DNA of 64,000 nt from Streptomyces sp. ISL-1 (GCF_018614585.1 NZ_JAGGOI010000007.1:349340-413339); one strand, 5' to 3'; shown: positions 34,238 to 43,461, numbered from the stretch's first letter. Numbers and translations are program-made. The notes: a model not told the origin generated them from the sequence alone.

Positions 34238-35446
34238 TTGCGACACATCATGTCCCCCCTCCGCCTCCTGCCCTTACCCCTCGCCCTCGCCGCCGCCCTG
34301 CTCTCCGGCCCCTCGGCCGGGTCCGCCGCCGCGCGCACCGCCCCCGAACCAGCCCGCACCACCCCCACCACCGAACTCACCCGGCTCTACACGCCCGCCG
34401 CCAACCCCGACGCCTCCCGCCACGTCCTCGACCTCCGCCGCGAGGGCCGGCGCGCCGACGCAGCCAAGATCCTCGCTATGGTGCGTACACCGCACGCCGT
34501 CTGGTACGGCGACCAGACTCCCGCCGACATCGAGCGTGACACCCGCGCTGTCGTCAGCGACGCCGAGGACGACCTCGCCGTGCCCGTCCTCGCGCTGTAC
34601 AACATCCCCGGCCGCGACTGCTCCAACTACTCCGGCGGCGGCGCCTCCACCACCGCCGAGTACAAGGCGTGGATCGACGCCGTCGCCCGCGGCATCGGCG
34701 GGCGCGAAGCGCTCGTCGTCCTCGAGCCGGACGCGCTCGCCCTGCTGCCCGCCGACTGCGGGCAGGACGACGCCGCCGGCACCAGGACCGCCGCCCGCTA
34801 CACCGAGGTCAACTACGCGGTCGACACGCTCGAACCCCTCGCCCGTACCAAGGTCTACCTCGACACCGGCCACCCCGCCTGGCACAGCGTCCACAGCATC
34901 GTGCCGCGCCTAGTCAAGGGAGGCGTCGCCCGCGCCACCGGCTTCTACACCAACGCCTCCAACTACCAGACCGATGACGCCAACGCCTGGTATGGCAAGC
35001 TCATCTCCGCCTGCCTCGCCCACGTCGCGGCCGGCGGCGATCCGGCCGGCTGCCCCGCCCAGTCCGCGCCCCGCGCCACCGCCCTGGCCTGGATACAGGA
35101 CAACGTCCCCGACCCCTCCGGGATGAAGCACTTCGTCACCGACAGCAGCCGCAACGGCCGCGGCCCCTGGACCCCGCCCGCCGGCAAGTACACCGACGCG
35201 CAGGACTGGTGCAACCCGCCCGGCCGGGGCCTCGGCGCCCGTCCCACCCTGAGCACCGGCGACCCGCTGCACGACGCCCGGCTGTGGATCAAGACCCCGG
35301 GAGAGTCGGACGGCCTGTGCCTGCGTGGTACGGCCGGTCCCCAGGACCCCGAGCGCGGCACCGTAGACCCCAAGGCGGGCGAGTGGTTCCGCGAGCAGGC
35401 CCTGGAGCTCGTACACCTGGCCGTCCCACCGATTGACACGCCCTGA
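34238..35446 (+). CDS. Secreted glycoside hydrolase family 6 (cellulase)
   Basis: 402 residues, exported endoglucanase or cellobiohydrolase cleaving beta-1,4-glucan with inversion. A signal peptide (SPLRLLPLPLALAAALLSG) ends near residue 40. GH6 motifs: VWYGDQTPADI, VVLEPDALALL with the catalytic acid Asp, VYLDTGHPAWH, GFYTNASNYQ, HFVTDSSRNGRG and WCNPPGRGLG. No carbohydrate-binding module is attached. Start TTG at 34238 is supported by CCAGGAG; an ATG four codons further is the alternative. Confidence 0.94.
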   Translation: MRHIMSPLRLLPLPLALAAALLSGPSAGSAAARTAPEPARTTPTTELTRLYTPAANPDASRHVLDLRREGRRADAAKILAMVRTPHAVWYGDQTPADIERDTRAVVSDAEDDLAVPVLALYNIPGRDCSNYSGGGASTTAEYKAWIDAVARGIGGREALVVLEPDALALLPADCGQDDAAGTRTAARYTEVNYAVDTLEPLARTKVYLDTGHPAWHSVHSIVPRLVKGGVARATGFYTNASNYQTDDANAWYGKLISACLAHVAAGGDPAGCPAQSAPRATALAWIQDNVPDPSGMKHFVTDSSRNGRGPWTPPAGKYTDAQDWCNPPGRGLGARPTLSTGDPLHDARLWIKTPGESDGLCLRGTAGPQDPERGTVDPKAGEWFREQALELVHLAVPPIDTP

Positions 35447-35531
35447 ACTCGGTTGCCCGGCGCACCGAACCAGCCGCGCACCGAAGCGCGCGCCCAGTCA
35501 TTCCGCAGTGGCCGGCACCGGCCACTGCAAG

Positions 35532-35562
35532 CGCCCCCCACGCCCGGCGGGCGTGGGGGGCG
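35532..35562. terminator. Bidirectional hairpin terminator
   Basis: Perfect 14-base stem: CGCCCCCCACGCCC (35532-35545) pairs with GGGCGTGGGGGGCG (35549-35562) around a three-base loop. It is located between the converging GH6 and methyltransferase genes, 86 bp and 37 bp from their ends. A run of U is absent, as is usual in this genus. Confidence 0.8.
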
Positions 35563-35599
35563 TGCATCGGCGCGCCGCCGGCCCTCCCCGGCCCCGCCC

Positions 35600-36337
35600 T
35601 CACCCCCGGCGCGCCACCACCAGTCGGCAGCGCGGGCTGCCGTCCGGCAGCCGGCCCAGTTCATTCAGCGGCCGCAGCTCCACCGAGAACCCCGCGCGCG
35701 TCAGATCGGCCAGCACATCCGGCAGCCGGAAGGTGCGGTAGTACATGACGAATCGCGGCCGCCACAGCAGATTCCGTACGCGCATCGCGGCGTCGAAACC
35801 CCACAGCTCCCAGTAGAGCCGTGAGCCGATCCGGGGCGGCGCGGGAACGGGAAAGACGAACCGGCCGCCCGGCCGCAGGGCCTTGTGCACCTGCGCGAAC
35901 AGCAGCGGCCGCTCCCGGGGCAGGAAGTGGCCGAACGCCCCGAAGCTCACGGCCAGGTCGAAGGCCCGCTCGAAGGGGAGCGCGCGGGCGTCGGCCCGTA
36001 CCCAGCCCACCGCCGGTCCGTCCGGGCCGCCCGGCCGGTTCAGCGCCGACCTCCTGGCCTCGGCGAGCATGCCCGCGCTGAAGTCGACACCGGTGACCCG
36101 GTCCTCGCACAGCTGCGACAGGACACCCACTCCGGCGCCGGTGCCGCAGCAGACGTCGAGTCCCGACGAGAAGGGGCCGAGCGGCAGGGCCGCGTGAACC
36201 ACCGCGTCCAGCAGGCGCTGCGACGTCCTGTAGGGCGTCGCGTCGAATTTCGGCGCGAGCAGGTCGTAGCCGTGCTCGGTGGACGAGAGCGCCTGCACGG
36301 CGAGCTCGCGGAACGTGGGGCCCGAGGGAGTGAACAT
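35600..36337 (-). CDS. Class I SAM-dependent methyltransferase
   Basis: 245 residues. SAM-binding motif I GLDVCCGTGAGVGVLSQL, motif II around GVDFSAGMLAEARR, and post-II RADARALPFERAFDLAVSF. Resembles small-molecule UbiE-type methyltransferases. ATG at 36337 behind GGAGGAGG; divergent from the aminotransferase gene 78 bp away. Substrate unknown. No sterol- or menaquinone-specific motif was seen. Confidence 0.9.
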   Translation of the reverse strand: MFTPSGPTFRELAVQALSSTEHGYDLLAPKFDATPYRTSQRLLDAVVHAALPLGPFSSGLDVCCGTGAGVGVLSQLCEDRVTGVDFSAGMLAEARRSALNRPGGPDGPAVGWVRADARALPFERAFDLAVSFGAFGHFLPRERPLLFAQVHKALRPGGRFVFPVPAPPRIGSRLYWELWGFDAAMRVRNLLWRPRFVMYYRTFRLPDVLADLTRAGFSVELRPLNELGRLPDGSPRCRLVVARRG

Positions 36338-36414
36338 CACCCCATCCTCCTCCGTATACGTGGAGGGTCCCTGCGCATCCGTACGGGCCGTTCCATGCAG
36401 GGGAGGCAGGGTCA

Positions 36415-37761
36415 ATGGCCGGCAGCAATGTCACCGCACTCTTCCGCGCGTCCACCGCGCACAGCCCGTCGTACTTCACGCTGAACCGGGCAGGTGGCGG
36501 CCCTGCCGGTGAGATCACCGACTTCTGCATCCCCTGCAATCCGTACTTCCCCACCCCCGCGATGTTCGACCAGCTCGGCCGCGGGCTGCGCGAGATCCTC
36601 ACCTACTACCCGAGCGGCGCGGAGACCATCACCGCCGAGCTGTGCCAGGTGCTCGGGCTCAACCCGCAGACCGTCGCCATGGGCAACGGCTCCACCGAAC
36701 TGATCACCTGGATCGACCACTTGCTGGTGCACGAGTCGCTGGCCGTGCCCGTCCCCACCTTCGGCCGGTGGACCGACCAGCCGATGGAGACCGGCAAGCG
36801 CGTCGACATGCTGCTGCTGCCCGAGGCGCATGGCTTCCGCCTCGATCCGACATCCTTCGTACAGTTCGTCAGGACTCGGGGCTCCCGCGTCGCGGTCATC
36901 TGCAACCCCAACAACCCCGACGGCGGCTTCCTGCCCAAGCAGCAGGTCATCGCTCTGTTCGACGCGCTCCAGGACCTGGACCTGATCATCGTCGACGAGT
37001 CCTTCCTCGAATTCTCGGACGCCGAACCGGATCCGAGCGTCGCCGCGGAGGCCGTCCTGCGGACGAATGTGATCGTGCTGCGCAGCCTGGGCAAGAACTT
37101 CGGGCTGCATGGAGTGCGCTTCGGCTATCTCGTGTCGAATCCCAGCCTGGCCGGCAAGGTGCGGGCCGCACTGCCGAAGTGGAACCTCAACTCGTTCGCC
37201 GAGACGGTGGTGTTCATGCTGAAGGAGCACCGTCAGGAGTATGCCGAGAGCCTTCAGCAGGCCTGCCGCGACAGGCAGGAGATGACCTGGCGGCTCGCCC
37301 AGCTGCCGGGCCTGACGATCTACCCCTCGCAGGGCAACTTCCTCTACGTACGCCTGCCGGAGGGCGTGGACGGGACGGTCCTGAGGGACCGGCTGCTCGC
37401 GGAGCACGGCGTGCTGGTGCGCGAGTGCAGCAACAAGATCGGCAGTTCGAGCCGGTTCCTGCGGCTGGTGGTCCGCCCGCAGCAGGACGTGCTGCGGCTG
37501 ATGTCGGCGATGGAGGAGGTGCTGTACGGGCAGCGCACCCAGGTTCCCGAGCCGCTTCCGGAGCCGCTGGCGCCGATGCTGGCCCAGGCCCCCCAGCCGA
37601 GGCAGCAGCCGCTGCCGCAGGCGCAGGCGCAGGCACAGCTGCAGCAGCCGGGGCCGATGCCGATGCTCGCGCTGGCCCAGCAGCCGGTCGACGCGCGGGG
37701 CATCGGGCCGGTTCGTTCCACGGGCACGCCGGCGGTGGACCGCCTGATCGCCCAGGCATAG
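36415..37761 (+). CDS. PLP-dependent aminotransferase (HisC-like) with Q/P-rich tail
   Basis: 448 residues, fold type I aminotransferase. Features: YYPSGAETITAELCQVLGLN, AMGNGSTELITWI, ICNPNNPDGGFLPKQQ, and VDESFLEFSDAEPD; the Schiff-base Lys is in LRSLGKNFGLHGVRFGYL, and the substrate Arg in FLRLVVRPQQD. After about residue 365 a low-complexity tail of some 80 residues alternates Pro, Gln and Ala (QPRQQPLPQAQAQAQLQQPG), which is not part of the enzyme fold. ATG at 36415 with GGGGAGG upstream. Amino donor unknown; histidinol-phosphate, phosphonate or threonine-phosphate chemistry are possible. Confidence 0.88.
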   Translation: MAGSNVTALFRASTAHSPSYFTLNRAGGGPAGEITDFCIPCNPYFPTPAMFDQLGRGLREILTYYPSGAETITAELCQVLGLNPQTVAMGNGSTELITWIDHLLVHESLAVPVPTFGRWTDQPMETGKRVDMLLLPEAHGFRLDPTSFVQFVRTRGSRVAVICNPNNPDGGFLPKQQVIALFDALQDLDLIIVDESFLEFSDAEPDPSVAAEAVLRTNVIVLRSLGKNFGLHGVRFGYLVSNPSLAGKVRAALPKWNLNSFAETVVFMLKEHRQEYAESLQQACRDRQEMTWRLAQLPGLTIYPSQGNFLYVRLPEGVDGTVLRDRLLAEHGVLVRECSNKIGSSSRFLRLVVRPQQDVLRLMSAMEEVLYGQRTQVPEPLPEPLAPMLAQAPQPRQQPLPQAQAQAQLQQPGPMPMLALAQQPVDARGIGPVRSTGTPAVDRLIAQA

Positions 37762-37926
37762 AGCAGCGCCTGCGGAAGTGCGCGGTCCCCCGAGCGGTGC
37801 TGCAATGACTGGGAGGGCTGTCCGCCGCCGTATGCCGTGGCGAGCGCCGCGGGACGTGGGCGGCGAGCGCCGTGGCACATGAGCCGCGGGCGAGGCCCGG
37901 ACCCCTACCGCTCGTAAGGAGTGGCG

Positions 37927-38385
37927 ATGAGCGACGACTTCGAAGCGATGGGACCCGTCGACTACCTGGTTGTCGAGTTCCCCGGTAATCGCATGACGGG
38001 CGAGGGCTTTCCTCTGCTCGTCGACCTGGTCGATCGCGGCATCATCCGCATCCTCGACCTCCTCTTCGTGCGCAAGGACGAAGACGGCTCGGTGGCCGCG
38101 CTGGAACTGACGGAACTCGGGGACGAGGTCGACCTGACCGTCTTCGAGGGCGCTTCCTCCGGGCTGCTGGGCCAGGACGACATCGACGAGGCCGGGGCCG
38201 CGCTGGAGCCGGGCAACTCCGCCGGAATCCTGGTGTACGAGAACCTCTGGGCGACACCTTTCGCCCAGGCCATGCGGCGCAGCGGTGCGCAGCTGGTGGC
38301 GGGCGGGCGAATTCCCGTCCAGGCCCTGCTGGCCTCGCTGGACGCGGTCGAGGCGACGGCTTCCGACAGGCCGGTCGCCGGCTGA
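37927..38385 (+). CDS. DUF6325 family protein
   Basis: About 152 residues. MGPVDYLVVEFPGNRMTGEG near the N-terminus, LLVDLVDRGIIRILDLLFV and GILVYENLWATPFAQAMRR match the soluble DUF6325/DUF1269-like stress proteins that accompany gas-vesicle or membrane-stress genes. Start ATG 37927 follows AAGGAG at a spacing of six. It opens a run of small stress-type genes (SHOCT, CLC, DUF7144). Function unknown. Confidence 0.85.
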   Translation: MSDDFEAMGPVDYLVVEFPGNRMTGEGFPLLVDLVDRGIIRILDLLFVRKDEDGSVAALELTELGDEVDLTVFEGASSGLLGQDDIDEAGAALEPGNSAGILVYENLWATPFAQAMRRSGAQLVAGGRIPVQALLASLDAVEATASDRPVAG

Positions 38386-38451
38386 GAGCATCGACCCGCG
38401 GACCGTCCTCGCGGCGGTCCGCTCCGCACGCACCGTGGGAGATGAGTGAAA

Positions 38452-38730
38452 ATGCCCGGACTTCTTCGTGGCGTCGCCCGCACCGCCGTCGTTGCGGGAA
38501 CGGCGACCGCGGTGTCCAATCGCGTGTCGCGGCGACAGGCGGGCCGATGGGCACAGCAGGACAGTGAGCAGCAGGCCGCGGCCCCCGCCCCCGAGGCCGC
38601 GCCGACGGCTTCCCCCGAGGACGACATCAGCAGCAAGATCGATCAGCTCAAGCAGCTGAGCGACCTGAAGGCCCAAGGTGCGCTGACCGAAGAGGAGTTC
38701 GCGGAACAGAAGCGCCAGATTCTCGGCTGA
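38452..38730 (+). CDS. SHOCT domain protein
   Basis: 92 residues. A hydrophobic N-terminal stretch (GLLRGVARTAVVAGTATAVS) is followed by a linker of Ala, Gln and Pro, and by the short C-terminal SHOCT helix pair SKIDQLKQLSDLKAQGALTE-EEFAEQKRQIL. SHOCT motifs mediate oligomerisation. ATG at 38452 behind GGGAG. It often accompanies DUF6325 proteins in actinobacterial stress clusters. Confidence 0.88.
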   Translation: MPGLLRGVARTAVVAGTATAVSNRVSRRQAGRWAQQDSEQQAAAPAPEAAPTASPEDDISSKIDQLKQLSDLKAQGALTEEEFAEQKRQILG

Positions 38731-38765
38731 CACCCGACGTTGGGGGACTGCGAAGGGACGACTCC

Positions 38766-40148
38766 ATGACGGAGCCGACTCCGCCGCCGGCCGCGTCCGG
38801 CGGCGGAACGCAGCCGGAGGAGGCGGACCGGCTGCGCGCCATGCTGCGCACCCCGGGCTATCTGAAAGCACTCGTGTTCTGTGCCCTCATCGGTATTCCG
38901 GTGTCGCTTGCCGCGTTCTGGTTCCTCGTCGCGCTCCACGAGCTGGAGCATCTGATGTGGGCCGATCTGCCGCATGCCCTGAACTGGGACACCCCGCCGT
39001 GGTGGTGGCCGCTGCCCCTGCTGCTGGTCGCCGGCATCGCCGTGGGCCTGGTTGTCACACATCTGCCCGGCGCGGGCGGTCACATCCCCGCGTCGGGACT
39101 GCACGCGGGGGGTGCCACGACGAGGGCCCTGCCCGGAGTGATCCTCGCGGCCGTGGCCAGTCTCCCACTGGGCGCGACCCTCGGCCCCGAAGCCCCGCTG
39201 ATCGCCCTCGGCGGTGGCCTGGCGCTCCTGTTCAGGGACTTCGCCCGCATGCCGGCCACCCCGCAGAGCACGGCGCTCCTGGGCGCGGCCGGGTCCGCGG
39301 CGGCCATCGCGGTGATCTTCGGCAACCCGCTGATCGCCGCGGTGCTGCTGATGGAGGTGGCGGGGGTCGGCGGGACGCAACTGTTCGCGGTCATGTTGCC
39401 GGCGCTGCTGTCCAGCGGCGTTGGTTCGCTCGTGTTCACGGGCTTCGGCAACTGGACCGGCCTGCCGACCGGCAGTCTGTCGCTGAAGCTGGGCGCGCCG
39501 CTTCCGCGCCTGGATGCCGGGGACGTGCTCTGGTCGGTGCTGATGGCCGTCGCGATCGGTGCCGCCGTGCATCTGGTGATGGCCGGGGGCCGGCGGGTCG
39601 CCTCGTACGTCCCCAGGCGTCCCGTCGTCCACACGGCTCTCTGTGCGCTGGCCGCCGGCGCCTGCGCCGCCGTGTACGCGCTCGTCACCGGCCGGTCGCC
39701 CGTGGACGTGGCCTCATCCGGTCAGGCCACGCTGACCGGGCTCGCCGCCGATCCACACGCCTGGGGGGTCGGCGCCCTGATCGCCGTACTGCTCTGCAAG
39801 GGCGCGGCCTATGCGCTCTGTCTGGGCAGCCTGCGAGGCGGACCCGTCTTTCCCTCGCTGTTCCTCGGCGCCGCCGCGGGCGTACTGCTCGCGCCCCTTC
39901 CGGGGCTGGGGGTCGTACCGGGACTGGCCGCGGGCATGGCGGCCGCGGCGGCCGCCGCCCTGCGGCTGCCGGTCAGCAGCGTGGTGCTCGTCGTCCTGCT
40001 GCTCGGCAGCGCCGCCATGATCCCGGTGGTGATTCTGGCGGCCGTCGTGGCCTTCGTGACCACCGAGCTGCTTCCTCGCGGACGTGCCTCCGCGCCGGTG
40101 GGCAAGCCCGCCGGATCTCCGGGCGCCGACTCGGCCGGCCCGGCCTGA
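38766..40148 (+). CDS. CLC-family chloride channel/antiporter with divergent filter motif
   Basis: 460 residues, about 12 membrane helices. The gating glutamate region reads LGATLGPEAPLIALGGG, in place of GREGPTVQIG. The third filter motif GGPVFPSLFLGAAAG keeps GxFxP. The first motif, GSGIP in classical CLCs, is replaced by PGAGGHIPASGLH. Such GGHxP variants form an actinobacterial CLC branch, so ion choice (chloride, fluoride or other anion) is uncertain. No CBS domains. ATG at 38766 after AAGGGACG. Confidence 0.9.
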   Translation: MTEPTPPPAASGGGTQPEEADRLRAMLRTPGYLKALVFCALIGIPVSLAAFWFLVALHELEHLMWADLPHALNWDTPPWWWPLPLLLVAGIAVGLVVTHLPGAGGHIPASGLHAGGATTRALPGVILAAVASLPLGATLGPEAPLIALGGGLALLFRDFARMPATPQSTALLGAAGSAAAIAVIFGNPLIAAVLLMEVAGVGGTQLFAVMLPALLSSGVGSLVFTGFGNWTGLPTGSLSLKLGAPLPRLDAGDVLWSVLMAVAIGAAVHLVMAGGRRVASYVPRRPVVHTALCALAAGACAAVYALVTGRSPVDVASSGQATLTGLAADPHAWGVGALIAVLLCKGAAYALCLGSLRGGPVFPSLFLGAAAGVLLAPLPGLGVVPGLAAGMAAAAAAALRLPVSSVVLVVLLLGSAAMIPVVILAAVVAFVTTELLPRGRASAPVGKPAGSPGADSAGPA

Positions 40149-40277
40149 GAGTGGCGACGCGCCCCCGCGAAACGCCCCGAGGTGCGAAGCGGCTCACATG
40201 GGCCGATGTTGGAGGTAACCCGATCGGCCGTACGGGACCGTCCTACAGGCCGGTCGTACGAGACGAAGGAGCGCACC

Positions 40278-40712
40278 ATGACGAGTCACGTGAGCGGAAC
40301 CCAAACGGGCACCGCGGCGCGCAGTTCGGCGAAGAGCGGCCTCGGCAGCGGATGGCTGGTCTTCGCCGGTGTCATGATGATTTTCGGCGGCTTCATGACG
40401 CTCTTCGCGGGCATCGCCGCCATCGCCAACGACGACGTGTTCGTCGCCGCCAACAACTACGTCTACCACTTCGACCTCACCGGGTGGGGCTGGATCCATC
40501 TGATCCTCGGCATCGTGATCGTTCTCACCGGATTCGCCCTGTTCCAGGGCACCACGTGGGCGAGGGTCGTCGGTGTGGCGGTGGTGGGCCTCGGCATGAT
40601 CGCGAACTTCCTGTGGCTGCCCTACACGCCGTTCTGGGCGATCGTGCTGATCGCCATCGACGGCTTCGTCATCTGGGCGCTGTGCACCGCTCCGAGTCCT
40701 TCGGAGCGCTGA
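40278..40712 (+). CDS. DUF7144 family membrane protein
   Basis: 144 residues. Four hydrophobic helices: GWLVFAGVMMIFGGFMTLFA, GWIHLILGIVIVLTGFALF, WARVVGVAVVGLGMIANFLW and FWAIVLIAIDGFVIWALC; the first loop has NDDVFVAANNYVYHFDLTGW, the family signature. ATG at 40278 is preceded by GAAGGAG. Its 3' end overlaps the candidate GTG start of the next gene by about 30 bp. Function unknown, frequent near glucose-oxidation or stress genes in actinobacteria. Confidence 0.86.
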   Translation: MTSHVSGTQTGTAARSSAKSGLGSGWLVFAGVMMIFGGFMTLFAGIAAIANDDVFVAANNYVYHFDLTGWGWIHLILGIVIVLTGFALFQGTTWARVVGVAVVGLGMIANFLWLPYTPFWAIVLIAIDGFVIWALCTAPSPSER

Positions 40713-42316
40713 CGCCCGGGGCTCCACCCGCTCCGGCGCACGACGCGGCAGCCGGGGTGCCCGCGGACTTGGTGCTCGTCATCGGCGCGTCGGGATCGGG
40801 CAAGTCCACGGTGGCCCGGCTGCTCGCCGCCCGGCTCGGCCGGGCCTACCGGGACGCGGACGAGTTCCACCCCCCGGCCAACCGCGCCAAGATGGCGGCC
40901 GGAGAACCGCTGACCGACGCGGACAGGCGGCCGTGGCTGAACGCCATCGCCGCCTGGATGGACCAGGAGATCGCGGCGCGGCGACCGGCCGTCGTCACCG
41001 GCTCCCTGCTCAAGCGCGCCTACCGGGACCAACTGCTCCGCGGGCGGCCCGGGGTGCGCCTGGTGTACCTGCACGGTTCCCGGGAGCTGATCCGCTCCCG
41101 ACTGGCTGCCCGGCAGGGCCACTTCTTCCCGGCCGCACTGCTGGACAGCCAGTTCGCGGATCTCCAGGAGCCGGAGCCCGACGAACACCCCTGCGTGGTG
41201 GAGATCGACCAGCCGCCGCAGGCCGTCGTCTCGGCCATCGTCTCCCTGCTGCGCGCGGACACGTCCCCGGATCACCCACCCACCGGTGCGGCGGCCATCG
41301 GCACCGCACCGACCGAGGAGCCGCCCATGCCGCCGCGCGCGACAGGAGAGCAGTGGCAGCTGCGCCACGGCGGGCAGAGCGCCGTCGTGGTCCAGCTGGG
41401 CGGCGCTCTGCGCCACTACGAGTCGGACGGCCGGCAGCTGCTGGACGGGTTCACCGCCGACGCACGGATCACCGGCGGCCGAGGGCAACTTCTCGTTCCC
41501 TGGCCCAATCGGTTGGGCGGCGGGCGCTACCACTTCAACGGCCAGGATCTGCAACTCCCGCTGACCGAGCCGGAGAAGCTCAACGCGATTCACGGGCTGC
41601 TGCGCTGGACCCCGTGGCAGCTGCTCGCCCGCGGCGACGACGGAGTCCGGGTGGGCACGACGCTCTTCCCCCAGCCGGGCTATCCCTTCCAATTGGAGGT
41701 ATTCGCCGAGTACCGGCTGGGGCCGCAGGGCCTCGATGTCGCCGTCACAGCGACCAACGTGGGGGACACCGCCGCGCCCTTCGGCGTGGGCCAGCACCCC
41801 TATCTGACCGTGGGCACCGGCCTGGTGGACCCGGCGCTGCTGACCGTGCCCGCCCGCTACCGGCTGCGCACCGACGAGCAGGGCCTGCCGACCGGTCAGG
41901 AACCCGTCGAGGGCGGGGCGTACGACTTCCGCACCGCCCGCCCCATCGGCGACCAGCAACTGGACACCGCCTTCGCCGGACTCGAGCGTGACGGCTCCGG
42001 CCGGGCCGTGGTCCGGCTGGCCCACTCCTCGGGCCTCCATGGCATCGACCTCTGGCTCGGCGAAGGCACCCGATACGTCCAGGTGTACACCGGAGACACA
42101 CTGCCCGAGCCCGAGCGGCGCCGGCGCGGTGTCGCCGTCGAGGCCATGTCCTGCCCGGCGGACGCCTTCCGCAGCGGCAGGGATCTCATCACCCTCGAGC
42201 CGGGCCGCAGCCATGTGCTCCGGTGGGGGCTCGGCGCGTGGGAGACCAGCGGTGAGGCCGGCGCCGCTGTCGCGGCCCCGGACCGGCCGACCGACAATGA
42301 GGCCGATCGGCAATGA
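40682..42316 (+). CDS. Gluconokinase fused to aldose 1-epimerase
   Basis: Single uninterrupted ORF of about 544 residues. Residues 30-200 are a GntK-type gluconokinase: P-loop VIGASGSGKSTVARLLAARL, DADEFHPPANRAKMAAGEPL-TDADR, and VVTGSLLKRAYRDQLLRG. Residues 220-535 are an aldose 1-epimerase/galactose mutarotase: LVPWPNRLGGGRYHFNGQDL, AIHGLLRWTPWQLL, GVGQHPYLTVGTG and YVQVYTGD. No stop separates them; an internal ATG at 41327 with CGAGGAG upstream could also start a free epimerase. The N-terminus is uncertain: GTG 40682 overlaps DUF7144, GTG 40757 is the alternative. It would link gluconate phosphorylation with hexose anomer exchange. Confidence 0.9.
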   Translation: MHRSESFGALTPGAPPAPAHDAAAGVPADLVLVIGASGSGKSTVARLLAARLGRAYRDADEFHPPANRAKMAAGEPLTDADRRPWLNAIAAWMDQEIAARRPAVVTGSLLKRAYRDQLLRGRPGVRLVYLHGSRELIRSRLAARQGHFFPAALLDSQFADLQEPEPDEHPCVVEIDQPPQAVVSAIVSLLRADTSPDHPPTGAAAIGTAPTEEPPMPPRATGEQWQLRHGGQSAVVVQLGGALRHYESDGRQLLDGFTADARITGGRGQLLVPWPNRLGGGRYHFNGQDLQLPLTEPEKLNAIHGLLRWTPWQLLARGDDGVRVGTTLFPQPGYPFQLEVFAEYRLGPQGLDVAVTATNVGDTAAPFGVGQHPYLTVGTGLVDPALLTVPARYRLRTDEQGLPTGQEPVEGGAYDFRTARPIGDQQLDTAFAGLERDGSGRAVVRLAHSSGLHGIDLWLGEGTRYVQVYTGDTLPEPERRRRGVAVEAMSCPADAFRSGRDLITLEPGRSHVLRWGLGAWETSGEAGAAVAAPDRPTDNEADRQ

Positions 42317-42358
42317 GACGGCCGTACGCACAGCTCGTCGGCGGGAGGCAGCATCGTC

Positions 42359-43309
42359 ATGACCCCGCGCACGGAACCACCGGCCACGCAGCCCATGACC
42401 ATGGACGCCTTCCGGGCGCTGTACGAGCAACTGCGCGACGGGACCCCGCGCAGTCCGGACGACCGGCGCGGGGCGCTCGGCCACCTGACGCCCGAGCGCG
42501 TGGTGGCAGCCGCGGCCGAGGTCAGGTCCGGCCGTACGGTGTCCCTCGCCGCGGAGATCGACACCCGGCCCGCCCCGGACAACCCCGAGCCCGCGGAACA
42601 CCGGATGACCGGCCCCGCCGCCGCCGACATCGTCGCGGACGGGCTGCACTTCGCCCTCGACCGGTTCGCGATGAACGTGCACGGGGACGCCGACAGTCAC
42701 CTCGACGCGCTCTGCCATGTGCTGTTCGACGGTGAGCTCTACAACGGGGTCCCCGCCGACAGCGTGACACCGGAGGGCGCCGGTTCACTCTCCCTCGACG
42801 TGGTTCGCGACGGCATCGTCGGCCGCGGGGTGCTCCTGGACATCCCACGGCTGCGCGGCCTGCCCTGGCTGGAGCCCGACGATCACGTCACGGCTGCCGA
42901 CCTGGCCGCCGCCGAGGCCGCCCAGGGAGTCCGGACCGGCCCGGGGGACCTGCTGCTCGTCCGGGTGGGTCACCGCCGTCGGCGCCGCGAACTCGGGGCC
43001 TGGAACGCGGCTCGGACCCGGGCCGGCCTTCATCCGACGGCGATGCAGTTCCTGGCCGAGCGGCAGGTCGCGGTGCTCGGCTCGGACGGAAACAACGACA
43101 CCGCCCCCAGCACGGTTGCGGACATCGCCTTTCCGGTCCATGTGCTGGCCATACACGCCATGGGACTGCACCTGATGGACTATCTGGAGTTCGCGGAGCT
43201 GGCTCTCGCGTGCGAATGCGAGGGCCGCTGGAGCTTCTTGTGCGCGGTCGCCCCGCTGCGGCTGCCCGGCGCCACCGGCTCTCCGGTGAATCCGATCGCC
43301 GTGCTGTGA
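42359..43309 (+). CDS. Cyclase-family metal-dependent hydrolase
   Basis: 316 residues, putative cyclase fold (kynurenine formamidase-like, PF04199 type). Metal ligands HGDADSHLDALCH resemble the HGTHxDxxxH motif, with a His at AIHAMGLHLMDYLEF as the third ligand. A central LLDIPRLRGLPWLEPDDHVT is the dimer region. In this setting, between gluconokinase and two glucose dehydrogenases, it may open a lactone ring; this is inference, as the family also hydrolyses amides. ATG at 42359 is 43 bp after the fusion gene. Confidence 0.87.
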   Translation: MTPRTEPPATQPMTMDAFRALYEQLRDGTPRSPDDRRGALGHLTPERVVAAAAEVRSGRTVSLAAEIDTRPAPDNPEPAEHRMTGPAAADIVADGLHFALDRFAMNVHGDADSHLDALCHVLFDGELYNGVPADSVTPEGAGSLSLDVVRDGIVGRGVLLDIPRLRGLPWLEPDDHVTAADLAAAEAAQGVRTGPGDLLLVRVGHRRRRRELGAWNAARTRAGLHPTAMQFLAERQVAVLGSDGNNDTAPSTVADIAFPVHVLAIHAMGLHLMDYLEFAELALACECEGRWSFLCAVAPLRLPGATGSPVNPIAVL

Positions 43310-43461
43310 CCGCTGCGCGGCGGACGCGCCGGCGCCGGTCCGGTCGCCGTGATCCGAAAGGGCGGTTAAGTTCGAACGGGTTGGACGGCTGCTTTTCCGC
43401 AGCGCGCAGTGACAGGTCCCGGCAGGAGCGCGGGGCCACGAGCGCAAGGACGGTGGTCGCC

